Assembly (NCBI GenBank): GCA_046331665.1
Contig: JAXLQK010000025.1
Location: forward strand, 1-64,000
DNA length: 64,000 nt
From: CAWBAT01 sp046331665
GTDB taxonomy: Bacteria > Acidobacteriota > Terriglobia > Versatilivoradales > Versatilivoraceae
Reading direction: 5' to 3'
The notes beneath the pieces are model-generated. The model saw only the letters and a program-made list of their open reading frames with translations, did not search any database and was not told the origin of the DNA. The position numbers and the translations under genes were made by a program. This document shows, piece by piece, positions 9,129 through 18,500 of this stretch. Position 1 is the first letter of the stretch, and the number at the start of each line of letters is the position of its first letter.

Positions 9129-9360
9129 AAATATTGCTTTCTCCTTCCTTCCCCCTCCCCTGTCCTCTGGATGCCCGCTGCCTCCGCCCCCTGCCCGGCC
9201 GCTGGATAAACTCAAGATTCATCAGCAACTTGACGAAAAGTTAGAAAGAAGTCCGGAACCTTCAGTAATCCACTGCTGAGAGACACCGGCCTGCTGGGAT
9301 TGTTGTTTGTGGTGACGCCTGGGAAAGTCGCCTGCGACTCATCTTTCTGGGAGAGCAGTA

Positions 9361-10500
9361 ATGAGCATTGTCGGGAGTCTGGCAACCATGAATGTTGCCG
9401 ACTTGTTGCAATTCCTCGAAGTGGGGCACAAGAGTGGGATCCTGAAGGTGAGTCATGAAAACATCACCAAGATGATCTATTTTCAAAACGGGATCATCGC
9501 CGGATCAAGTTCGAACGACCCCAAAGAGTACTTCGGGCAATTCCTGCTCCACTACGGAAAGATTGACGAGTCAGGCCTCAAGGCGGGCATGGAATGTCAC
9601 CGCCAGATGAAAGTGCCTTTGGGCCGGGCGCTGGTTCACCTGGGGCAGATTAAAGAAAACGATATGATGGAATTGCTTCGCGAACGGGCCTTGGAAATCA
9701 TCTATGAGTTGTTTCTCTGGGAGCATGCTGATTTTGCGTTTGAAGATAACGCGACCCTGCCGGATGACTTGATTCGAATCGAAATCAAACCCACCAGCGT
9801 TGTCATGGAAGGCATCTACCGGGTGGATGAATGGCAGCGCTACCGAAGCCGCATCCCCTCGGACCGTGTCGTGCTGGGGCTTGTTCCCGGCCACCGCCTA
9901 CAGGATGCGACAGGGGGAACTCATCTTCCCAAGATTCTCTGGTACATCAAGAAACAAATGACGGTAGGCGAGATCTGCTACAACTTGCATGCTTCGCCTT
10001 TTCATGTCTATTCGCTGTTGTACGGCCTACTTAGCGACGGGGTCGTTCAAGTAGTTGAAGAGTTGCCCGTGCGGGAGCTCCCCCCTCTTCCCCTTCCCCA
10101 TGATCTTGAGGCCTTGGACGACCTCCTGGCGCGGGCAAAGAAACTCATCGAACACCAGCAGGCTGCGGAGGCGGTTGATTTGCTAAGCAATTTTCTTGAG
10201 CTCGATCCCAACCACACGGAGGCGAAGGCCATTCTGGCGACTGCCGAATCTGTATTGGTTCAGGAAATCTTCCGGTCCGGCATCCGGCCCGAGGCGATTC
10301 CCGTTCTGGCAGTTTCCATTGATCGATTGACCACTACCGAACTCGGCCCCAAAGAAGGATTTATTCTTTCCCGTATCAATGCAAGTTGGGACGTCAAATC
10401 CATCCTGTCCATTTGTCCATTTCGCGAAGCAGACTGCCTGCGCATTCTCCAAAGACTCTATAGCTCAAAACTCATTCGCTTTACCGCCCCGGCGCGGTGA
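9361..10500 (+). CDS. DUF4388 (PatA N-terminal-like) regulatory protein
   Basis: A 379-residue cytoplasmic protein that starts with the DUF4388 domain (IVGSLATMNVADLLQFLE, then KSGILKV, IYFQNGIIAGSSS), found in gliding and two-component regulatory proteins of acidobacteria, myxobacteria and cyanobacteria. Residues about 60-150 continue the pattern with FGQFLLHYGKI and ALEIIYELFLW. A middle acidic/proline linker (about 235-250) leads to a helical stretch resembling one TPR unit (residues about 255-300), then a second small domain. It has no enzymatic motif and probably acts as an adaptor. No partner gene is evident nearby. Confidence 0.8.
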   Translation: MSIVGSLATMNVADLLQFLEVGHKSGILKVSHENITKMIYFQNGIIAGSSSNDPKEYFGQFLLHYGKIDESGLKAGMECHRQMKVPLGRALVHLGQIKENDMMELLRERALEIIYELFLWEHADFAFEDNATLPDDLIRIEIKPTSVVMEGIYRVDEWQRYRSRIPSDRVVLGLVPGHRLQDATGGTHLPKILWYIKKQMTVGEICYNLHASPFHVYSLLYGLLSDGVVQVVEELPVRELPPLPLPHDLEALDDLLARAKKLIEHQQAAEAVDLLSNFLELDPNHTEAKAILATAESVLVQEIFRSGIRPEAIPVLAVSIDRLTTTELGPKEGFILSRINASWDVKSILSICPFREADCLRILQRLYSSKLIRFTAPAR

Positions 10501-10631
10501 ATTACTCGCTGAAACCGCGTAGGATTTGGCCGGGTGCGAAGGCTCGATCGTGACAAATTCTTAAGGTTACGATAGTCTAAGGATGCGGTTGCGCGTGCCG
10601 TCTGCCTTTTCTCAAACAGGAACCTCACGGA

Positions 10632-12391
10632 ATGAAACTGCTCTGGGGATACTTGAAATCCTACCGAAAATTGGTGATCCTGGCGCTTTTTTTGGCGGCC
10701 ATCAACCAGATCTTTTCTTTGCTGGATCCCTGGATCTTTCGCCATCTGATTGACCAGTATGCCACCCGCTATCAGGATTACACGACGATTGAATTCTTTA
10801 AGGGAGTCAGCCTGTTGTTGGGTGCGGCGATTGGCGTGGCTTTTATCTCTCGCGTCGCCAAGAACTTCCAGGACTACTATATCAATGTCATCACCCAACG
10901 CCTGGGAGCTCAGATCTATTCCGATGGACTGCGGCATTCACTGGAGCTCCCGTACAGTGTCTTTGAAGATCAACGGAGCGGCGAAACGCTGGGCATATTA
11001 CAGAAGGTTCGCGCGGATGTTGAGAAACTGATCAGCGCCTCCATCAACATCGTCTTCACTTCCCTGGTTGGCGTCCTCTTCGTGATGGGCTATGCCTTGA
11101 GCGTCCATTGGGCCATTGCACCGGTTTATTTTCTGACGGTTCCTCTCCTGGCTGTCCTGAGTTCGGTTCTCGGGAAAAAGATCAAGAAGATTCAAAAGGT
11201 CATCGTCACCGAGACCACTGCCTTGGCAGGGTCCACGACAGAATCGCTGCGCAACATTGAGCTGGTCAAAAGTCTGGGCCTGGCGCAACAGGAAATTCAT
11301 CGTCTGAACAACACAACCGGGAAGATTCTTGATTTGGAGCTGAAGAAAGTCCGGTATCTCCGCAGTTTGAGTTTCATCCAGGGCACCTCCGTAAATTTCT
11401 TGCGCAATAGCATCCTGTTCATGATGCTGTACCTGATCTTCGCCAGGCAGATTACCGTCGGGGAATTCTTCGCCTTGTGGATTTACAGTTTTTTCATTTT
11501 TGGCCCATTGCAGGAGATGGGGAGCGTGATTAATACGTACCGCGAAGCCGAAGTTTCCCTGAACAATTTTGATGAAATCATGCGCACTCCCAGGGATTCC
11601 CGCCCCGACAATCCAGTGCTTCTGCACGAGATCGATCAATTGGAGTTTCGCAATGTCTGTTTTCAACACCGGTCGGCCACCAAGAGCGCATTGGAAGAAA
11701 TTACCTTTTCGGTGGAACGCGGAGACAGTCGCCTTCGTCAGACCTTCCGGAGCAGGAAAACGACTCTCGTGAAATTGCTGGTCGGCACGCGTATTTTTAT
11801 CAGCGAGGGAGGGATCCTCTACAACGGAGTTTGCTGAGAGAGGTGGATCTGGAAGAGCTTCGCAATCACGTTGGTTTTGTCACGCAAGATACCCAGCTTT
11901 TCTCTGGTTCGATTCGGGAAAATCTACTGTTTGTCAACCCGAATGCCACAGACGCAGAGTGTTTGGAGGTTTTGGAGAAGGCTGCTTGCCAAAGCCTTCT
12001 GGCAAGAGCCGACCGCGGGCTGGATACCGTGATCGGCGAGGGAGGAGTGAAGGTCTCGGGGGGAGAGAAACAGCGCTTATCCATCGCCCGCGCCTTATTG
12101 CGAAAGCCGAATTTACTCGTTTTCGACGAGGCGACTTCTTCTCTGGATTCTCTGACTGAGGAAGAAATCAGTGACACGATTCGGAGTATCTCCACTCGCC
12201 GCGAGATGATCACCATCCTTATCGCCCATCGTTTATCAACCGTTCTCCATGCAGATCGGATTTATGTTCTGGAAAAGGGACGCATCATTGAATCTGGCGG
12301 GCACGAAGAGCTTCTGGAATTAAAGGGGCTCTATTACGCGATGTGGCGCCAACAAATTGGAGAGCAGGAAATGAGCGTCGTCCTGAATTAA
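10632..12391 (+). pseudogene. ABC exporter half-transporter, frameshifted in its ATPase domain
   Basis: If read through, this is a single ABC exporter of about 586 residues (MsbA/lipid-exporter type): a six-helix transmembrane domain (10632 to about 11600), then a nucleotide-binding domain. The ATPase reading frame changes three times within about 110 bases: near 11722 (two bases apparently missing), at the A-run 11757-11760 (one missing) and at the T-run 11829-11832 (one missing). Between the first two changes the other frame encodes ETVAFV.PSGAGK, the Walker A motif. The rest is intact in a third frame from 11831: Q-loop FVTQDTQLFSG, signature VSGGEKQR, Walker B LLVFDEATSSLDS and H-loop AHRLSTV. 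Homopolymer positions make sequencing error a serious alternative to a true pseudogene. Confidence 0.85.
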
Positions 12392-12424
12392 AAACAAAGA
12401 CCGTCCCCGTAGTCTCTCCCGAGC

Positions 12425-13378
12425 ATGAGCACACTTCGACGAACGCCGCGGGCATTTTATCTCCGGCGCTGGCTGGCATGGTCCCTGATGCTCTCCCTTT
12501 TCGGGGGAGGCATGCCTCTGTTTGCCTGGGGAAACGAAGGGCACCGGCTCATTACAGAGCAAGCGATCGCTCTACTCCCCCCCTCCCTCCGAGCCTACTT
12601 TGAGCAGCACCGCGCCTTTTTAATCGAACATTCCATTGACCCTGACCTGTGGCGAATCGCAGGGTTTCAGGAAGAAACAACCCGGCATTTTCTCGATTTG
12701 GACGCCTATGGTCATTACCCTTTTGAGGCCTTGCCCCATGACTACCAAGAGGCGGTAGGCAAGTTTGGCCGGGAGAAGATTGAAAAGGAAGGCCTTCTGC
12801 CATGGAGAACCGAGGAAGTCTATGAGCAGCTTGTCGAAGCGTTTCGGCAGTATTCACGAAAGCCTCATCGCGCGAGCGGCGAAGAGATTCCTTTCTTCGC
12901 CGCTCTGTTGTCCCATTATGTCAGCGATGCCCACGTTCCTTTGCATGCCATTACGAATTACAATGGCCAGCGGACGGGACAGACGGGAATTCACTTTCGT
13001 TTCGAATCCGATCTCTTGCTGCGCTACCAGGACCGCCTGAGCTTGCAGCCCGCAGCGATTTATCCTGTTTCGAATCCGCGGGATTTCGTGTTTGATTTGC
13101 TGTTAAAAAGCTATCTGCAGGCAGAACCGGTTCTCAAGGCAGACCGTATTGCCGCGGGAAAATCTCGGGATTACGATGATCGTTACTACGCTGCCTTCTT
13201 CCCTCTGGCCTTCCCGATCCTGGAAAAGCAGATGAACGATTCGATTACTGCCGTTGCATCTGTGATTGCGGCGGCTTGGGAAAAGGCCGGCCACCCCGAT
13301 CTCCATGATCGGACGACACCGGCTCCGCAGAAACGAAGCCGGAAAAACGCGAAGAGCGGAAACTCAACGCCTTCTTAG
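12425..13378 (+). CDS. Secreted S1/P1 nuclease-like zinc enzyme
   Basis: A 317-residue exported protein of the S1/P1 nuclease and zinc-dependent phospholipase C superfamily. A signal peptide ending about residue 34 (MPLFA) leaves a mature N-terminal Trp in WGNEGHRL; in P1 nuclease that Trp and the following His bind zinc. Further likely ligands are in HFLDLD (about residue 79), LLSHYVSDAHVPLHA (about 158-172) and GIHFRFESDLL. These enzymes cleave single-stranded nucleic acids or phospholipids outside the cytoplasm. It starts 33 bases after the broken ABC gene and faces the secreted protein gene at 13394. Nuclease is the better guess than lipase; substrate is not proven. Confidence 0.8.
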   Translation: MSTLRRTPRAFYLRRWLAWSLMLSLFGGGMPLFAWGNEGHRLITEQAIALLPPSLRAYFEQHRAFLIEHSIDPDLWRIAGFQEETTRHFLDLDAYGHYPFEALPHDYQEAVGKFGREKIEKEGLLPWRTEEVYEQLVEAFRQYSRKPHRASGEEIPFFAALLSHYVSDAHVPLHAITNYNGQRTGQTGIHFRFESDLLLRYQDRLSLQPAAIYPVSNPRDFVFDLLLKSYLQAEPVLKADRIAAGKSRDYDDRYYAAFFPLAFPILEKQMNDSITAVASVIAAAWEKAGHPDLHDRTTPAPQKRSRKNAKSGNSTPS

Positions 13379-13393
13379 ATGTTTGGCGTTCTC

Positions 13394-14410
13394 TTACTCC
13401 TTTGGGGTCACTTTTCGATAGCCGATGCCCGGAATAGGAGGGCCGCCATCCTTGATTGTGAAATCCGAGGGAACTTCAAACAACGAGCGGACTGGCTCAC
13501 TACGTGAGATCCCCGTCAGCCGATAGGTTGTCTCTGCGAAGCGAGGGTCAGAATGCTTCGACAGAATCACCGTCCCCAATTCCGGCGAAAACCAACGCTC
13601 TGAAACGATCTGGATCGGTTGTTCATTGCCAATCTGCCCGGCGGGAATCGTGATGGTGGATCGGGTTCCCTCCGTTTCCAACCCTTCAATCACGCGCTTT
13701 CCCAGGGACTCGGTTTCTGGTTTTACATCGAGTTCGGAACGAAAACTTTCGACGAAGATAGGGCCTTCAGGTTCACCGGGCGCAGCGGTTACCTTTTTTT
13801 CAAAAGTGGCCATCTTGGACCCACGAACGGCTCCACTGCTTGTCCACATCACGTTGGAGGCAGACTTTGTCGACTGATGGAGCACGATCTTGCTGGCGAT
13901 ATGGTCTTTGAGATTGAGGATGTAACTCACTCCCGCTACCGGATCGTTGATGAAGATCAGCTGGGGAGGCTCATCACCGCCAGCCAACGGCAAAAGAGGG
14001 CCTACAGTATGCTCTCTTCGGGAACGCCCTTCGCTGTCCCGATAAACCATGGAGCTGTTTTTCTGTATGATCCGGTTGCCGTCAGCCAGCGTTTGAACCG
14101 TCTCCGTCGTCGCCTCCGCGGAATACGGAGCACCCTTCACCGGTTTTGAGGGAAGATCCAGGCCAACGTCGCCGACTGCCATGTGGAACATCCCGACACC
14201 CGGCCCCATCGCCCCGCCCACCACCACATTTCCTTCAGCCCCCGGAGCGGGCACGGCCACAGCCGTAGCTGGAGCTGCAATGAAGACATCCGACTCCTCC
14301 TGCACACGGTTGCCGCCCTTCTGAGTCTGTTGTGTAAGACCCGTCCCGGACAGCTCTAAAATAAGAAAGAAAAGAATCAAAATTCTCACAACCCATTGCC
14401 ACTTCTTCAT
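13394..14410 (-). CDS. Secreted protein of unknown function, third gene of the sigma-factor operon
   Basis: A 338-residue exported protein. AAGGAG five bases upstream fixes the ATG at 14410, giving MKKWQWVVRILILFF and a signal peptide ending near GLTQQ. The mature part starts with a low-complexity Ala/Pro/Gly/Val stretch, then a beta-rich region with repeated polar strands. I do not recognise a named family; it resembles proteins often found beside acidobacterial ECF sigma/anti-sigma pairs. It lies 105 bases downstream of the anti-sigma gene on the same strand, so it may be part of that regulon or modulate the anti-sigma factor. No catalytic motif is visible. Confidence 0.75.
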   Translation of the reverse strand: MKKWQWVVRILILFFLILELSGTGLTQQTQKGGNRVQEESDVFIAAPATAVAVPAPGAEGNVVVGGAMGPGVGMFHMAVGDVGLDLPSKPVKGAPYSAEATTETVQTLADGNRIIQKNSSMVYRDSEGRSRREHTVGPLLPLAGGDEPPQLIFINDPVAGVSYILNLKDHIASKIVLHQSTKSASNVMWTSSGAVRGSKMATFEKKVTAAPGEPEGPIFVESFRSELDVKPETESLGKRVIEGLETEGTRSTITIPAGQIGNEQPIQIVSERWFSPELGTVILSKHSDPRFAETTYRLTGISRSEPVRSLFEVPSDFTIKDGGPPIPGIGYRKVTPKE

Positions 14411-14515
14411 GACAGCTCCTTTCCTTACCGAACACCTCGGGGTCATCATCAATGATTCCTGCTTACTTCAATGCAACTGCCATCATCTGGGCCCACCGGA
14501 CCTCCAAATGGCTTT

Positions 14516-15388
14516 TCATGGTTCCGGGCGGGTTGTCTCTCCCGCCACATCGACGAAGCGAATGGCCCGGGCGATTCCGTCTTCGCCGACAAAAACATCG
14601 GCCTGGATTGGTTCTTCACCATGCTCGGCACTGATCGTGAAACCGAATCTGCCCATTGTCGAACGAGGCAGCTCCATGCGAACCAAGTGTCCCCATTCCG
14701 TCGGCTCCAATGGGCTGGCTGCCATTACAGGAAGGAATGAAGTGTCGATTTCTTTCCGTGCAGCGAAGTCCGTCCGAGGTATGCTTGAATTCTGCTTCCC
14801 CTCACTGTGTCCACTGGCTGGCCTGACCTTTTTTGACGAAGAAGCGCTAGCAGCTTTTGCGAGAGCTTTCTGTGGAACGGTATGGGTTTCGGCTTCAGGT
14901 CCTAAAGAAGGTTGAATCGAGGCCGGGAGCGATGGAGGTTCCATGCTTGTTGAGTCGGCCGGTTTCAAAGGCACATGGCTGGCCCGCCACTGAAAGAAGG
15001 CCGCGCCGCCCAGCAATAACAAGCACGCCGCCGCGATCAGCCCAATTTGACGATACGTGGGCTTCTGTCGTTCCTTCCATAAACCGCTAAGTGGATCCCT
15101 GTTGGCTAGCCGGACTGGAGCCTCACCGTTTGTCCTGGAAATGTTGGGTTGCCTTTGCCGGCGAAGGGCTTCTAGCAAGGTGGACTCAATCCCGGCAGGA
15201 GCTCGCCGATGCTGTGTTTCGTTGCGAAGTGCTTGGAAGAATCGGGCCAACTGGCGTTCATTCTGAAGCCGGGAGAGGCATTGAGAACAAGACTCAGTAT
15301 GGGCAAAGGCCTTGGTTTGTTGGGCCAAATCCATATTCCTGCCCTTGACCAAAGAATGCACAAGGTTTTCAAATTCCTGGCAATTCAT
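14516..15388 (-). CDS. Membrane-anchored zinc-finger anti-sigma factor
   Basis: A 290-residue protein with an N-terminal zinc-finger anti-sigma domain: MNCQEFENLV and then HTESCSQCLSRL, the HxxxCxxC motif at about residues 30-37. A single transmembrane helix (IGLIAAACLLLLGGAAFF) follows at about residues 133-152, so the C-terminal half would lie outside the cytoplasm as a sensor. That half is rich in Ser, Pro and charged residues. The gene overlaps the sigma-factor gene by four bases, indicating translational coupling. By family knowledge it holds the sigma factor inactive until an envelope signal arrives. Confidence 0.88.
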   Translation of the reverse strand: MNCQEFENLVHSLVKGRNMDLAQQTKAFAHTESCSQCLSRLQNERQLARFFQALRNETQHRRAPAGIESTLLEALRRQRQPNISRTNGEAPVRLANRDPLSGLWKERQKPTYRQIGLIAAACLLLLGGAAFFQWRASHVPLKPADSTSMEPPSLPASIQPSLGPEAETHTVPQKALAKAASASSSKKVRPASGHSEGKQNSSIPRTDFAARKEIDTSFLPVMAASPLEPTEWGHLVRMELPRSTMGRFGFTISAEHGEEPIQADVFVGEDGIARAIRFVDVAGETTRPEP

Positions 15389-16044
15389 ATCGTGCTCCTC
15401 ACAGCGCGATTCCTTATCAACGCCGTATGGCTGCCCTTCATTTTTTCCAGACGATTCAACAGCAGTTCATGGGCTCGGTTCAGGCGGGATCGAATGGTTC
15501 CCAGAGGGCATCCGCAGATTTCGGCGGCTTCCGCATAACTGAATTCTTCAAGATCGCAAAGGACAACCACTTCCCGATAATGTTCCGGCAGGGTCAGGAT
15601 GGCCTGACGAACGGCCGCAATCCCTTCTTGTCGCGTTAAATCAAGCAGAGGATCATCGGGAGTGGCCAGAGTGCCCGACCGCTCCCCTTCATTACGGACC
15701 CACTCATCTTCGAGTGCAACGAGTCGGTGCTTCTTCTGAAAGGCCTGCAACACCAGATTTCTGGAAATGCCGAAGAGATAAGACGAAAGAGATCCTCGTT
15801 CTGGATCAAATCGTCCAGAATCTGCTATAAGCATCAGAAATACTTCCTGTGTGATATCCTCAGCCAAAGCCTCACTCCCGCTCATATGCAAAGCGAATCG
15901 ATAGATTCCTTCCTGCCAGCGGCGATAGATGGCCACGATCGCATCCTCGTCTCCCGCACGCAAGCGTTGAAGCAGTTCCAGGTCAGGACTCGGTGAATGT
16001 ATGGCTGCCCCCTCATTGCTCATGAAGCCATTTGCTCTTAACAT
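15385..16044 (-). CDS. ECF-type RNA polymerase sigma factor
   Basis: A 219-residue sigma-70 family protein of the ECF group. Region 2 spans about residues 30-100 (AIYRRWQEGIYRFAL, AEDITQEVFL, SYLFGISRNL) and region 4 about 135-195 (LTLPEHYREVVVLCDLEEFSYAEAAEICGCPLGTIRSRLNRA). It should direct a small regulon that probably includes its own operon. An in-frame ATG at 16023 is an alternative start. A GGAAC motif on the minus strand (16071-16075), typical of ECF -35 elements, lies close upstream and would fit autoregulation better with the 16023 start. Confidence 0.9.
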   Translation of the reverse strand: MLRANGFMSNEGAAIHSPSPDLELLQRLRAGDEDAIVAIYRRWQEGIYRFALHMSGSEALAEDITQEVFLMLIADSGRFDPERGSLSSYLFGISRNLVLQAFQKKHRLVALEDEWVRNEGERSGTLATPDDPLLDLTRQEGIAAVRQAILTLPEHYREVVVLCDLEEFSYAEAAEICGCPLGTIRSRLNRAHELLLNRLEKMKGSHTALIRNRAVRSTI

Positions 16045-16276
16045 TCCATATTCATTCTAAACTTAAAATGGTTCCATAAAATGAGGACAATTCTGGAGAA
16101 CCGGTAAGATTTCTACCTAATCTGGACGTTTGGCTACCCTGACCAAGGCGAATGGAGGTTGGTACGGATCCGGAGATTAAGGTTGCCGCCCGCCAAAACA
16201 CGTTTTATTCTTGATTAACAATTCCGGCTTGGTTGAAGGGGTTGTTAAGAATCTTGCATCCTGGGAATTCCTAATC

Positions 16277-16516
16277 ATGACGAACGCGCAGGAAACTCCA
16301 TCGCGCTTGGATTATGACCGCACCAAATTTCAGATTCAGAAGAAGTTTGGAGGTTATATAGTTACGGAAGCGCTCTATTCGGGCCCAACATTAGTTTCGA
16401 ATCACGAACTGGGAATCATTTACACCAGCCACGCAGAAGCATTACGGGCCGTGGATTCATTGGTCCGGCGTTGGAAGATTTCGAGTCCGAACATTGCAAT
16501 TGAATGGTCAGACTAG
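16277..16516 (+). CDS. Small hypothetical protein
   Basis: A 79-residue polypeptide starting at ATG 16277; a TTG at 16211 would add 22 residues. It has no signal peptide or membrane segment and no motif I recognise. The composition is protein-like (FQIQKKFGGYIVTEALYSG, HAEALRAVDSLVRRWK). It lies alone between the sigma-factor operon and a gene-free stretch. Confidence 0.5.
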   Translation: MTNAQETPSRLDYDRTKFQIQKKFGGYIVTEALYSGPTLVSNHELGIIYTSHAEALRAVDSLVRRWKISSPNIAIEWSD

Positions 16517-16943
16517 AAGTTGCGTTCACTGACACACTCTCTTCGAGTGTGGGCTTGCATACCGATGCAAAACTGACTTTCCACCGGCCTCTTTCACTCG
16601 GGCGCTTTCTAGATTTTGAGAAGAACAATTTATCTTGGCGTGTCGGCCGGGGAGGTGGGTCGATGCCTGGATGGAATTTTTGGTCATCAGGAAAGAGCAG
16701 CGGTGAAGTGCGAATGTAATTCTCTCCCCGCAATTTCCAATGGCGCCTTCAAATTCACGCCGGCTGGCGGCTCAAAAAACCCTGGCGATGGTGACCATCG
16801 AAGCCCTCGTTCCTGCCATAAGAGTCGCACTTGATCAACCATCGCCACGGCAAGCTTGTTGAAATTCAGATCACAAACCGTGCTTTTCCAGGATTCAGAA
16901 GTTTAAAGCGCTGATCCGAGATTCGCGGGACCCCTGTGCCATT
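16517..16943. other. Intergenic region, nothing recognised
   Basis: About 430 bases between a small hypothetical gene and the 3' end of a membrane-protein gene. Short open frames occur on both strands, but none has a ribosome-binding site or recognisable content. No clear terminator was found. Confidence 0.4.
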
Positions 16944-17462
16944 TTATCTCCCAGCCCCAGCAGATTTGCTTCTGGCTTCAGCTTGAGATGTAGTCGCCTG
17001 GGACTTTGCGGAAGTCTTCCGCAAGATGAAGAGCAGGAGGGAGCTAATTCCCCAGCCGACGATGGAACCAAAGATCGTCACAAAGAACAGATGGGCTCCG
17101 GCATGTCCCCATGTTCTCCCGTCCGCGCCACCACTGTATTCTGGAGCCGTATAGATGTTAACCCGAGTGGTAAGAATGGCCAAGGCGACCGCCGCCGCCA
17201 CCACAATTTGTCCGACCAGATTCTGAATCACGATTAACGGCAGCAATTGTTTGTAGCCGCCAAATTGAGCTTTGTGGACTTTATAGGTAACGAACAACCA
17301 AGCCAGGATGGTGGCCGCCGTGAGGCTAAGAAATTTGACAGTCGAATTGGGGACTCCCGCGAGAGACAACCCAAGCCGTCCTAAACCCACAATCACGATG
17401 AACCCAAGAATCGCCTTCTGAAATTGAACGTACTCCGAAAGGGATTTCCCGAAGATCGTCAT
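16944..17462 (-). CDS. Integral membrane protein of unknown function
   Basis: A 172-residue protein with four predicted transmembrane segments at about residues 18-35, 44-60, 75-98 and 125-147, and a polar loop containing YSGGADGRTWGHAGAH between the last two. AAGGAG eight bases upstream supports the ATG at 17462; an ATG at 17468 lies only two bases after that site. I recognise no family. The last 20 residues are polar and alanine-rich. It is on the same strand as ilvBH but separated by about 500 bases and a repeat element. Confidence 0.7.
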   Translation of the reverse strand: MTIFGKSLSEYVQFQKAILGFIVIVGLGRLGLSLAGVPNSTVKFLSLTAATILAWLFVTYKVHKAQFGGYKQLLPLIVIQNLVGQIVVAAAVALAILTTRVNIYTAPEYSGGADGRTWGHAGAHLFFVTIFGSIVGWGISSLLLFILRKTSAKSQATTSQAEARSKSAGAGR

Positions 17463-17837
17463 CTTCATTTCTCCTTGGAAAAATTTGGCTAAGCTTTGCA
17501 GGATTTGCCCTTCATCTTAACACTATGCTTGGCGGGTGAGGAAGAGGTATTCGATTGGGACTATGGGGAATCATGAACTGGCAATGGTCATGGTAGAACG
17601 GCTATCTCCCAGTTCGCCCAAGCGATTCAGATAGCAATTATGTTGGAACAGGAATAGTTCTCCTGAGATGGACCAGGAAGTCCAAAAAACACTTCAATTT
17701 GAATAGGTTATGGGTCTGTTTGGGACGATGGACAACAAGCGCCGGAGTGCGCCAACCGCTGTCAGGCCCAGCCGGGTAAAGACGATACAACACACTTAGT
17801 GAAGGGGGTTGGGCCTGGTCATGCCCTCTGGAGTGTC
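17463..17837. other. Intergenic region, nothing recognised
   Basis: About 375 bases between the membrane-protein gene and the repeat element that ends ilvH. No coding region or RNA gene is apparent; the ribosome-binding site and presumably the promoter of the membrane-protein gene lie at its low-coordinate end. Confidence 0.4.
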
Positions 17838-17972
17838 CTAGTAGGTTGCTGAAAAACTCCCTGTAGCGGCGCTCTATGAGCGTCGTTCTGCAAGTGATTG
17901 AATTTCGGCGGTCATAGACCGCCGCCACAGCTCCCGCACTTTGGTCGACCGAGTGTTTCAGCAACCTGCTAG
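17838..17972. repeat. MITE/REP-like element, copy 1, abutting ilvH
   Basis: A 135-bp non-coding element with near-perfect 17-bp terminal inverted repeats: CTAGTAGGTTGCTGAAA on the left and the complement of CTAGCAGGTTGCTGAAA on the right. Inside are two hairpins, GCGCTCTATGAGCG and GGCGGTCATAGACCGCC, themselves bracketed by TGTAGCGGCG and an imperfect complement. The right-hand CTAG (17969-17972) contains the TAG stop codon of ilvH on the minus strand. Two related copies occur at 49326-49472 and 58095-58333. Confidence 0.85.
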
Positions 17973-18481
17973 GTTTCAGTATTCCCCCGCGACATCACTA
18001 CTTTTCCGGTTCGGACGAGTTCGATGACGCGATAGTTTCCCATCATCTTCACCAGGGCATCGACCTTTTCCGTATCCCCGGTCGCCATCAAAATCACGGA
18101 ACTTTCCGTCAAGTCGACGGTTTTGCACTTGAAATGTTCAGCAACTTGCAAGGCCTCTGCCCGTTCAGTGGAACTGACACTAATCTTAATCAGGGCCAAT
18201 TCCCGTTCGACCGCATTTTCGCCCGTGTGGTCAACACAATGAATCACATCGACCAGCTTGTTGACCTGGGCGATGATTTGGTCCAGTCCTTCCGGATTCC
18301 CCTGGGCCGTGATGGTCATCCGGGAAAATTTTCCGTCCATCGAAGGAGACACCACCAGTGAATCGATGTTGTAAGCTCGCCGTGCAAAAACCTGGGCGAT
18401 TCGAGCGAGCACTCCGGGTTTATTCGATACGTAGACACTCAGCGTGTGGTTGTCTTCACGGCGCATCAAGAGATTTTCCAT
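17969..18481 (-). CDS. ilvH: Acetolactate synthase small (regulatory) subunit
   Basis: A 170-residue ACT-domain regulatory subunit of acetohydroxyacid synthase, which activates the large subunit and confers valine feedback inhibition in branched-chain amino acid synthesis. The N-terminal ACT domain is clear (HTLSVYVSNKPGVLARIAQVFARRAYNIDSL split over about residues 12-42), followed by the second ACT-like half with ELALIKISV and the C-terminal GNYRVIELVRTGKVVMSRG. GGAGG nine bases upstream supports the start. It is 19 bases downstream of ilvB. Its TAG stop lies in the terminal repeat of a MITE-like element. Confidence 0.95.
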   Translation of the reverse strand: MENLLMRREDNHTLSVYVSNKPGVLARIAQVFARRAYNIDSLVVSPSMDGKFSRMTITAQGNPEGLDQIIAQVNKLVDVIHCVDHTGENAVERELALIKISVSSTERAEALQVAEHFKCKTVDLTESSVILMATGDTEKVDALVKMMGNYRVIELVRTGKVVMSRGNTET

Positions 18482-18500
18482 CGAGAATTTCCTCCGTTTC

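Noticed and set aside
11722..11835. Programmed ribosomal frameshifting in the ABC exporter
   Set aside because: Three frame changes, one needing two bases, do not fit a known slippery-site mechanism.
17638..17964. Open frame on the minus strand that could encode a 108-residue protein
   Set aside because: It runs through the MITE-like element and its hairpins; the apparent protein is a translation of the repeat and has no ribosome-binding site.
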